A stretch of DNA of 19,489 bases, from positions 1 through 19,489 of the forward strand of contig CANCCF010000065.1 of NCBI GenBank assembly GCA_947374485.1, read 5' to 3'. The notes under the pieces were generated by a model that was not told the DNA's origin, ran no database searches, and saw only the letters and a list, made by a program, of their open reading frames with translations. The stretch is from Comamonadaceae bacterium. Lineage in GTDB: Bacteria > Pseudomonadota > Gammaproteobacteria > Burkholderiales > Burkholderiaceae_C. Each line of letters begins with the position of its first letter. The first letter of the stretch is position 1. Below are positions 1 to 5,744 of this stretch, piece after piece. Position numbers and translations under genes: made by a program.

Positions 1-506
1 ATGGTCTGGCGCGCCACTTCGGAGCGTGCGCCGTCGGCGGCCACCACCATGCGCGCGCGCAGGCTCTGCACCTCGCCCTGGCCGTGGCTGCTCACCGGGC
101 GAAAGTGCACGCGGGCAGTGCCGTCTTCGTCGCGCGTGATTTTTTCGAAGCTGGCGCGGCAGCGCTCCACGCCATGGCTGGCGGCGCGCACGCGTAGCCA
201 TTCGTCAAAGCTGTCGCGGTTGACCATGCCGACAAAGCCTTTTTCGATGTGCATGTCCACGCGCTTGTTCTTGGGCGAAATCATGCGCGCGCAGCGGATC
301 TTGGCCACCAGCAGGTGGTCGGGGATGTCGAAGTCCTTGATCAGGCGCGGGGGTATGGCGCCGCCACAGGGTTTGGTGCGGCCCTGGCGGTCCAGCAGCA
401 GCACGCTCCAGCCCTGGCGCGCCAGGTCGTCCGCCGCCGTGGCGCCGGACGGGCCACCGCCCACCACCACCACATCGTATTGCCGTTGATTCAAGTCCTG
501 GCTCAT
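1..506 (-). CDS. bchP: BchP, geranylgeranyl reductase (partial, C-terminus off the left edge)
   Basis: BchP is a flavoprotein that reduces three double bonds of the geranylgeranyl tail, turning geranylgeranyl-bacteriochlorophyll a into the phytyl form at the cytoplasmic membrane. The 168 visible N-terminal residues begin at ATG (complement 504-506). They contain a Rossmann FAD/NAD fold, VVVVGGGPSGATAA at about 12-25; the family motif KPCGGAIPPRLI at about 45-55; NRDSFDEWLR at 96-105; and the second FAD motif VVAADGARSEVAR at 154-166. The family is about 390-400 residues, so over half of the protein lies beyond the window. The start is supported by AGGAG (complement of 514-518) seven bases upstream. 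It lies 36 bp after the bchG stop on the same strand, so the two are probably co-transcribed and catalyse consecutive steps. Identification rests on motifs and context and is firm. Confidence 0.95.
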   Translation of the reverse strand, partial: MSQDLNQRQYDVVVVGGGPSGATAADDLARQGWSVLLLDRQGRTKPCGGAIPPRLIKDFDIPDHLLVAKIRCARMISPKNKRVDMHIEKGFVGMVNRDSFDEWLRVRAASHGVERCRASFEKITRDEDGTARVHFRPVSSHGQGEVQSLRARMVVAADGARSEVARQT

Positions 507-542
507 GTTCTGGCTCCTGGGGTTTGCAGTGGGTCGCCGCCT

Positions 543-1439
543 TCAGGCGGCTAGCTGCGGGTTGAAATGCAAAGCCCAGGCACTGACCATCATGCCGGAC
601 ACATACATGGGCACGCCAAAGGCGCTGACCATCAAGGCTTTTTCCACCGGCGCGCGCACAAAGCGCTGCATCAGCGGCAGTTGCGCCAGGCCCAGGGCCA
701 GCACGGCGGCGGCGTGCCAGGGCAGGCCCCACTGCAACAGCAAGACCACCACGGCGGCTTGCGGCAGCAACATGAAGGCGCAGGCCGTCTTGGCGGCGTT
801 GACCACGCCCAGCTGCACCGGCAGCGAGCGCACGCCCATTTGCGCGTCGCCCTGCACCGACTTGAAATCATTGAGCGTCATGATGCCGTGGGCGCCTGCG
901 CTGAACAGCAGGGCCAGCCAGAGCGAGCGCGCTTCCGGCAGCGCACCGCCCAGCATCACGGCACCTCCGGTAATCCAGGCCAGGCCCTCGTAGCTCAGGG
1001 CGCAGGCCGTGTTGCCCCACCAGCCGTTTTGCTTCAGGCGCAGCGGTGGCGCGCTGTAGGCCCAGGCCAGCAGCAGGCCCAGGGTGCAGGCCCAAAAGCC
1101 CCAGGTGCCCAGGTTCCACGCCCACACCAGCGAGAGCACGGTCCACAGCACGGCGATGTACAGGCCCCAGCGCCCGGGCATGCGGCCCGAGGGGATGGGG
1201 CGCATTGGCTCGTTGATGGCGTCCACATGGCGGTCAAACCAGTCGTTGACGGCCTGGCTGCTGGCGCAGACCAGCGGGCCGGTGAGCACCAAGCCCAGAA
1301 AGATCAGAAAAGCGTTGGGACCCAGGCTCTGGCTGGAGGCCACCACGCCGCAGGCAAAGGCCCACATGGGCGGAAACCAGGTGATGGGTTTGAGCAGCTC
1401 GGCAACGGTAGAGAGCGAGGGATAGGCCATTGCCACCAT
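543..1439 (-). CDS. bchG: BchG, bacteriochlorophyll a synthase
   Basis: BchG is a UbiA-family membrane prenyltransferase that esterifies bacteriochlorophyllide a with geranylgeranyl diphosphate. The product is about 298 residues and strongly hydrophobic, with the usual set of about 8-9 membrane helices. The first Asp-rich motif, NDWFDRHVD (65-73), is followed by EPMRPIPSG (77-85). The second, NDFKSVQGDAQMG, lies at 190-202. The N-terminal LLKPITWFPPMWAFACG stretch is highly typical of BchG. An in-frame TTG exists at 1457, but I prefer ATG at 1439 (or ATG at 1430), because family members begin only a short way before the LLKPITW segment. No good Shine-Dalgarno precedes either ATG; instead there is a GC-only palindrome at 1443-1454. 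The gene follows ppsR on the same strand after about 74 bp that contain operator-like sequences, so it may have its own regulated promoter. Product call firm, exact start uncertain. Confidence 0.95.
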   Translation of the reverse strand: MVAMAYPSLSTVAELLKPITWFPPMWAFACGVVASSQSLGPNAFLIFLGLVLTGPLVCASSQAVNDWFDRHVDAINEPMRPIPSGRMPGRWGLYIAVLWTVLSLVWAWNLGTWGFWACTLGLLLAWAYSAPPLRLKQNGWWGNTACALSYEGLAWITGGAVMLGGALPEARSLWLALLFSAGAHGIMTLNDFKSVQGDAQMGVRSLPVQLGVVNAAKTACAFMLLPQAAVVVLLLQWGLPWHAAAVLALGLAQLPLMQRFVRAPVEKALMVSAFGVPMYVSGMMVSAWALHFNPQLAA

Positions 1440-1442
1440 TCT

Positions 1443-1454
1443 GGCGGCGCCGCC
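1443..1454. repeat. 12-bp GC-only palindrome next to bchG start
   Basis: GGCGGCGCCGCC is a perfect self-complementary 12-mer, three bases upstream of the preferred bchG ATG on the minus strand, where a ribosome-binding site would normally be. In RNA it could pair between transcripts or within a local structure and dampen initiation. It could equally be chance in GC-rich DNA. Confidence 0.35.
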
Positions 1455-1459
1455 CAATC

Positions 1460-1490
1460 TGTCAACTAGAATTTACACTTAGGGTGTAAA
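1460..1490. promoter_or_regulatory. Candidate PpsR/CrtJ operator upstream of bchG
   Basis: The ppsR-bchG gap holds an exact TGT-N12-ACA at 1460-1477, the consensus bound by the PpsR/CrtJ family. Overlapping it is a perfect 19-bp inverted repeat, TTTACAC-TTAGG-GTGTAAA, at 1472-1490. Further TGACA half-sites occur at 1494-1498 and 1507-1511. The site lies roughly 20-50 bp upstream of the bchG start, where a promoter would be expected. The sequence match is seen directly; binding by the adjacent PpsR is inferred. Confidence 0.6.
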
Positions 1491-1513
1491 CCGTGACACG
1501 CCAGCCTGACAGC

Positions 1514-2908
1514 TCAATTCATGCTGGCCGGGTCGGCGTCGCTGACCATGCCGAAGCGGCGCAGCTTCACATACAGGCTCTGGCGCGACAGGCCCAGCAT
1601 CTCGGCGGCCGAGGCGCGGTTGTTGCCGGTGAGCTCCAGCGCCGACTGGATGCACATCTTCTCGATCATGTCGATGGTCTCGCCCACGATGTCCTTCATG
1701 GGCATGCGCCCCACCAGGTGCGAGAGCTCTGCAATTGAGCCTGCCATGCCGGTGGCCGCAGGTGTCTCCTGGGCGCGGCGGCGCACCACGTCGCGCACAT
1801 AGAAGGCGTAGTTGGTATCGTCCCCGGCCAGCGACAGGGCCGAGATTTCCACCGCCATGGGGCTGCCCGCCATCTGGCGCAGCTCGGTGGCAAATTCTTT
1901 CACCATGGCCTGCGAGCGCAGGTTGGTGAGCAGCACGCCCCAGTCCACCCCGCCGCGCAACAGCCAGCTTTCCAGCGGCTGGCCAAACAGCTGCGAGAGC
2001 GCTGTGGCCCCCAGCATCGAGAGGAATTCAGCGTTGGCCGACTGGATGCGCCCGGCCCGGTCGGTCAGCACAAAACCGTCGGGCGACTGCTCCAGCGCCT
2101 GGGCAAACAGGCTCTGCGCCGTGCCACCAGCGCGCTTGATGGGCAGCGCGTCCTGCGCCAACAGGCGCACCAGAAACTGCGGCCCGCTCTCCTGGCGAAA
2201 CACCGAGGCCGAGACGCTGCAGTCCACACTGGCGCCAACAAAGCGGGCGCGGCACATCTCCACCCGGCCCGTGGCGTGGGCCATGCGCAAGAGCGACTGC
2301 AGGTCTTCGCGGGCTGCGGGCTCAAAGCACTCGTAAATGTCGCGGCCCATGAGCTTTTTGCTGGAATCCTTGGCAAACAGCTGGGCATTGGCGTTGGCGT
2401 CCAGCACACGGTAGCTGGAGCCATCCACCACCATCACCGCCTCGCCCGAGGTCTCAAACAGGGTGCGGAATTTGGCTTCCACATGGCGCAGTCGCAGGTA
2501 GTCGCGCTCGATGGATTGCTGGGTCTCAATCAGGCGGCGCTGCAGTACCGCCACCGCTTCCATGTCGCGCCCCAGCGCCAGCAGGCGCCCGCCCGCACCC
2601 AGGCTGACCACGGCGTATTGCACCGGCACGTCCGAGCCTTGCGGCGAGGGGTGGTTGATCTGGCGCCAGCGCATGTCGTCCGAGGGCTGGGTGGCGGCCA
2701 CCATGGACTCGATCTTGGCGCGGCTCTCGGAGGTGGCACAGTCGGCCCACAGCTTGCCAATCCAGGCCTGGCAACCCAGCGCCAGCAGCTCTGTCTTGCG
2801 CACGGACACGTCCTCGACCACGCCGGTCGAGTCCAGGACCAAGGCAATGTCAGAGGACACGCTGACCAGCTGGGCCAGGGTGTCTGCGCTCAAATTTCCA
2901 AGCTTCAT
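1514..2908 (-). CDS. ppsR: PpsR/CrtJ, photosynthesis gene transcriptional regulator
   Basis: PpsR/CrtJ is the redox- and light-responsive regulator that binds TGT-N12-ACA boxes to repress bch, crt and antenna genes; in some betaproteobacteria it also activates. The 464-residue length matches the family (about 465). Visible parts are an N-terminal PAS-like domain (about 10-120), a helical linker (about 121-145, RRLIETQQSIERDYLRL), a PAS domain (about 145-255), another PAS (about 265-375) and a C-terminal Fis-type helix-turn-helix (about 410-453, NNRASAAEMLGLSRQSLYVKLRRFG). Cysteines are at 46, 57, 194, 219, 230 and 419. Cys419, just before the helix-turn-helix, matches the conserved redox cysteine (about 420 in Rhodobacter), but there is no cysteine near 249-251. 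ATG at complement 2906-2908 is preceded by no clear Shine-Dalgarno. It is 46 bp downstream of ppaA on the same strand. Confidence 0.96.
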   Translation of the reverse strand: MKLGNLSADTLAQLVSVSSDIALVLDSTGVVEDVSVRKTELLALGCQAWIGKLWADCATSESRAKIESMVAATQPSDDMRWRQINHPSPQGSDVPVQYAVVSLGAGGRLLALGRDMEAVAVLQRRLIETQQSIERDYLRLRHVEAKFRTLFETSGEAVMVVDGSSYRVLDANANAQLFAKDSSKKLMGRDIYECFEPAAREDLQSLLRMAHATGRVEMCRARFVGASVDCSVSASVFRQESGPQFLVRLLAQDALPIKRAGGTAQSLFAQALEQSPDGFVLTDRAGRIQSANAEFLSMLGATALSQLFGQPLESWLLRGGVDWGVLLTNLRSQAMVKEFATELRQMAGSPMAVEISALSLAGDDTNYAFYVRDVVRRRAQETPAATGMAGSIAELSHLVGRMPMKDIVGETIDMIEKMCIQSALELTGNNRASAAEMLGLSRQSLYVKLRRFGMVSDADPASMN

Positions 2909-2916
2909 GCAGTAAG

Positions 2917-2930
2917 GCCAACGCGTTGGC
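2917..2930. repeat. 14-bp perfect palindrome just upstream of ppsR
   Basis: GCCAACGCGTTGGC is perfectly self-complementary and sits eight bases upstream of the ppsR ATG, in the 46-bp ppaA-ppsR gap. It has no T-run and no loop, so it is not an intrinsic terminator. It could be an operator for another regulator or an element limiting ppsR translation; ppsR lacks a visible Shine-Dalgarno. Function unknown. Confidence 0.4.
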
Positions 2931-2954
2931 GGGGTAGGTGGCGGGAGACCAGGG

Positions 2955-3758
2955 CTAGGTGTAGGGCTTGGATTCCGCCGCTCGCCGAGTCGAAGTGGTC
3001 AACATGGGCGTACGAATTCCGGTGTCAATTGTAGTGGCGCGGGGGCTGTATTCCGCGTCACTCCTGGGGTCTTTTTTGACGTACTGCATGGCAAGTCGCT
3101 GCGATTCGCGAGCATCTCCGCCGATGAAGTCTGCGCCCAGGCTGAGCATCAGGCCCCGGTTCACCGCCACCATGGGTCCGCCCACCATGATTTTCAGGTC
3201 CGGGTTGGCCGAGGCGGCGCGCAGCTTGCGCACCAGGCTGCCCAGCGCGTCCATGCAGCGGCTGGTGCTGACCGACAGGCCCAGCACATCAAACCAGTCG
3301 GATTGCACGCAGCGCACCGCGCTGGCGTGGCTTTGCAGCGGCAGGCCGGACACGCGCCAGCCACTCTTGCGAAAGAACTCGCCCAGCATGAACACGCCCA
3401 TGCTGTGCTGTGCGCCGGGGTTGCAAAACAGCAGCGCGTTCAGCCCGTTGTTGGCGGCGCGCGCCTGCGCCAAAAAGGTGGGGCTCAGGTCGTACAGGGT
3501 TTGCTGCAGTCGGGTGCTGGCAATGCTCACCGCCGCAAAGTCCATGCGGTCGGCCGCCCACCAGGCACCCAGCAGCTGCGCAGCCGGGGCCACGCCTTGC
3601 AGGTAGATGTCATCCCAGTCCACGCCCGCCCGGGCCCAGGACTGCAGCAGGCGCAGGGGCTGGCCATCTTCATCCCAGCAGGCCTGGGCCAGGGCCTGCA
3701 CCTGCAGGGCGTGTACCAACGCGGGTTGGGTGTGCTTGGCAAATGCAGTGTTTTTCAC
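2955..3758 (-). CDS. ppaA: PpaA/AerR, cobalamin-binding antirepressor
   Basis: The PpaA/AerR family has a B12-binding domain and modulates PpsR/CrtJ in response to light, linking cobalamin to photopigment control. The 267-residue product has an N-terminal helical segment (about 10-100) containing GAWWAADRMDFAAVSIAS (64-81), comparable to the helical cap of CarH-type photoreceptors. A Rossmann-like B12 domain follows (about 106-228): FCNPGAQHSMG (111-121) with His118 as the likely lower cobalt ligand, LGLSVS (159-164) and MVGGPM (191-196). The usual Asp two residues before the His is Ala here. A basic, Thr/Ser/Arg-rich tail (229-267) has no obvious domain. The start is GTG, with GAGG eight bases upstream. 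It is divergent from bchF and precedes ppsR, so the antirepressor and its target are probably in one operon. Partnership with PpsR is inferred from family and context. Confidence 0.9.
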   Translation of the reverse strand: MKNTAFAKHTQPALVHALQVQALAQACWDEDGQPLRLLQSWARAGVDWDDIYLQGVAPAAQLLGAWWAADRMDFAAVSIASTRLQQTLYDLSPTFLAQARAANNGLNALLFCNPGAQHSMGVFMLGEFFRKSGWRVSGLPLQSHASAVRCVQSDWFDVLGLSVSTSRCMDALGSLVRKLRAASANPDLKIMVGGPMVAVNRGLMLSLGADFIGGDARESQRLAMQYVKKDPRSDAEYSPRATTIDTGIRTPMLTTSTRRAAESKPYT

Positions 3759-3838
3759 AAATGTGGCCTCGTCTGGGGAATCCCGCTGGAAAGTTTTACC
3801 CCTTTTGGCGGATTACACCCTATGGAAAACCCTAGTTT

Positions 3839-3872
3839 TGTAAACAAATAAATACGTCAATTTAAGTTGACA
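3839..3872. promoter_or_regulatory. Tandem PpsR/CrtJ-type boxes in the ppaA-bchF divergent promoter
   Basis: Two near-consensus TGT-N12-ACA boxes abut here: TGTAAACAAATAAATACG at 3839-3856 (last base differs) and CGTCAATTTAAGTTGACA at 3855-3872 (first base differs). They share two bases, so they are end to end with a 16-bp period. The second includes the clean palindrome GTCAA-TTTAAG-TTGAC (3856-3871). The stretch is conspicuously AT-rich against its GC-rich surroundings. Placed between ppaA and bchF, it could control both directions. Paired boxes allow cooperative binding in the Rhodobacter systems; binding here is inferred. Confidence 0.65.
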
Positions 3873-3895
3873 CTTTGACGGCCAAGACCTACATT
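3867..3895 (+). promoter_or_regulatory. Possible sigma-70-type promoter for the bchF superoperon
   Basis: TTGACA at 3867-3872 is a perfect -35 hexamer. After a 17-bp spacer, TACATT at 3890-3895 matches 4 of 6 bases of TATAAT. The -35 lies inside the second PpsR-type box, which fits repression by occlusion. Transcription would start near 3902, which is the bchF ATG itself. A weaker alternative is TTGTAA (3838-3843) with TTTAAG (3861-3866), giving a short leader. Confidence 0.4.
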
Positions 3896-3901
3896 GAATC
3901 C

Positions 3902-4426
3902 ATGTCCACCGCCGCCACCCAGCCCCTGTACACGCCCGAGCAAAAGCAGAAACGCGACGCCTCGGTCTGGACCCTGGTGCAAGGCCTGCTGGCGCCGCTG
4001 CAGTTTCTGGTATTCCTGGTCAGCCTGGGCCTCGTGCTGCGCTGCCTGACCACCGGCGCGGGTGAATCCGCCGCCCTGACCTCGGTGGTGGTCAAGACGC
4101 TGGTGCTCTACACCATCATGCTCACCGGCTGCATCTGGGAAAAAGTGGTGTTCGGCCAGTACCTGTTTGCCCCCGCCTTCTTCTGGGAAGACGTGTTCAG
4201 CATGCTGGTGCTGGCGCTGCACACGGCCTACCTCTACGCCTGGTGGACCGGCGCCCTGCCCCCGGTGCAGCAGCTCTGGCTGGCCGTGGCGGCCTATGCC
4301 AGCTACTGCGTCAACGCCACCCAGTTCATCCTCAAGCTGCGGGCGGCGCGGCTGCAAGCGGCCCGCACGGCCAGCGCCGTGGCCGCCACGCCAGCAAGCG
4401 CCTCCGGGCCAGCAGTAGCCCTCTAG
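3902..4426 (+). CDS. bchF: BchF, 3-vinyl bacteriochlorophyllide hydratase
   Basis: BchF hydrates the C3 vinyl group to 1-hydroxyethyl on the way to bacteriochlorophyll a. The 174-residue product has the usual length and three or four hydrophobic segments: about 22-45 (LLAPLQFLVFLVSLGLVLRCL), 59-75, 85-110 (FWEDVFSMLVLALHTAYLY) and 117-140. Typical signatures are the N-terminal LYTPEQKQKRDAS (9-21), WEKVVFGQYLFAPAFFWEDV and YCVNATQFILKLRAARL near the C-terminus. An in-frame TTG lies at 3875, but that codon is inside the promoter-like region, so ATG 3902 is preferred. No clear Shine-Dalgarno is visible, which fits either weak initiation or a leaderless message. It is the first gene of the rightward superoperon, 19 bp before bchN. 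Family call is firm; start moderately sure. Confidence 0.94.
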   Translation: MSTAATQPLYTPEQKQKRDASVWTLVQGLLAPLQFLVFLVSLGLVLRCLTTGAGESAALTSVVVKTLVLYTIMLTGCIWEKVVFGQYLFAPAFFWEDVFSMLVLALHTAYLYAWWTGALPPVQQLWLAVAAYASYCVNATQFILKLRAARLQAARTASAVAATPASASGPAVAL

Positions 4427-4445
4427 TCCTTACCAGCCACCCACC

Positions 4446-5732
4446 ATGCAGCAGCCCGTCATCCCCATCCACCGCGCCACCCAAGGCTGCAGCGACAGCC
4501 CGGTGCTGAGCGAAAAAGGCCAGCGCGAAGTGTTTTGCGGCCTGACCGGCATCATCTGGCTGCACCGCAAGATCCAGGACGCCTTCTTCCTGGTGGTGGG
4601 CTCGCGCACCTGTGCCCACCTGGTGCAAAGCGCCGCGGGCGTGATGATTTTTGCCGAGCCCCGCTTTGGCACCGCCATCATCGACGAGCGCGATCTGGCT
4701 GGTTTGTCCGACGCCAATGACGAGCTGGACCGCGTGGTGTCCGAATTGCTGGCGCGCCGCCCCGACATCAAGCTGCTGTTTCTGGTGGGCTCCTGCCCGT
4801 CTGAGGTGATCAAGCTGGACCTGTCCCGCGCGGCCGAGCGCATGAGCCGCAGCTACATGCCCCGCGTGCGTGTGCTCAACTACTCGGGCAGCGGCATCGA
4901 GACCACCTTCACCCAGGGCGAAGACGCCTGCCTGGCCTCGCTGCTGCCCACGCTGCAGCCGCGCCAGTCGCCCAACCCGCACCTGCTGATCGTCGGTACC
5001 CTGGCCGATGTGGTGGAAGACCAGTTGGGCAGCCTGCTGCACAAGATGGGCATTGACGATTTCGATTTCTTTCCGCCCCGGCGCAGCAGCAAGCTGCCTG
5101 CGGTGGGCCGCAACACCGTCTACCTGCTGGCCCAGCCCTTTTTGGCCGACACCGCCAAGGGCCTGGACGCACTGGGCCTGCAGCGCCTGGACGCCCCCTT
5201 CCCTCTGGGCGCCGAGGGCACCACCGCCTGGCTGCAGGCCGCGGCCACCGCCTTTGGTGTGGACGCCGCGCGCTTTGCCGAAGTGACTGCCGCACCACGT
5301 CAGCGCGCACAACAGTCGCTGGCCCGCCACCGCGCCACTTTGGAAAACAAAAAAATCTTCTTCTTCCCCGACTCGCAGCTGGAGCTGCCGCTGGCCCGCT
5401 TTCTGCACCGCGAGCTGCAGATGGAGCTGGTGGAGGTGGGCACGCCCTATCTGCACCGCCAGATCATGGCCAGCGAGCTGGCCCTGCTGCCCGAAGGCAC
5501 GCGCCTCTCCGAAGGCCAGTCGCTGGAGCTGCAACTGGACCGTTGCCGTGCCGACCAGCCCGACCTGGTGGTGTGCGGCCTGGGCCTGGCCAACCCGCTG
5601 GAGACCGAAGGCTTTACCACCAAGTGGTCCATCGAGCTGGTGTTCACGCCCATCCAGGGCTACGAGCAGGCCGGTGACCTGGCTGCGCTGTTCAGCCGCC
5701 CGCTGCTGCGCAAGCAAAAAATCGCCGCCTGA
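4446..5732 (+). CDS. bchN: BchN, dark-operative protochlorophyllide reductase subunit N
   Basis: BchN pairs with BchB to form the NifDK-like heterotetramer that reduces ring D of protochlorophyllide without light, using electrons from BchL. The 428-residue length is typical. The three cysteines that hold the [4Fe-4S] NB-cluster are present: Cys31 (EVFCGLTG), Cys56 (GSRTCAHL) and Cys117 (LVGSCPSEVI). Their spacing (25 and 61 residues) equals that of the structurally characterised Rhodobacter capsulatus subunit (26, 51, 112). Other hallmarks are NYSGSGIETTFTQGED and VVCGLGLANPLE near the C-terminus. ATG 4446 lies 19 bp after bchF; the TGA stop overlaps the GAGGA ribosome-binding site of bchB. 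Oxygen sensitivity of the enzyme is known for the family. Nothing suggests inactivation. Confidence 0.97.
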   Translation: MQQPVIPIHRATQGCSDSPVLSEKGQREVFCGLTGIIWLHRKIQDAFFLVVGSRTCAHLVQSAAGVMIFAEPRFGTAIIDERDLAGLSDANDELDRVVSELLARRPDIKLLFLVGSCPSEVIKLDLSRAAERMSRSYMPRVRVLNYSGSGIETTFTQGEDACLASLLPTLQPRQSPNPHLLIVGTLADVVEDQLGSLLHKMGIDDFDFFPPRRSSKLPAVGRNTVYLLAQPFLADTAKGLDALGLQRLDAPFPLGAEGTTAWLQAAATAFGVDAARFAEVTAAPRQRAQQSLARHRATLENKKIFFFPDSQLELPLARFLHRELQMELVEVGTPYLHRQIMASELALLPEGTRLSEGQSLELQLDRCRADQPDLVVCGLGLANPLETEGFTTKWSIELVFTPIQGYEQAGDLAALFSRPLLRKQKIAA

Positions 5733-5744
5733 GGACCTGCCCCC

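Noticed and set aside
1440..1457. TTG at 1457 as bchG start
   Set aside because: It would add six residues coded by the GC palindrome with no ribosome-binding site; ATG 1439 or 1430 fits the family N-terminus better.
2917..2930. Palindrome as an intrinsic terminator between ppaA and ppsR
   Set aside because: No loop and no following T-run on either strand; the two genes are more likely co-transcribed.
3856..3871. GTCAA-N6-TTGAC as an FNR site
   Set aside because: FNR half-sites run TTGAT-N4-ATCAA; here the arms face the other way and the spacing differs. It fits the PpsR pattern better.
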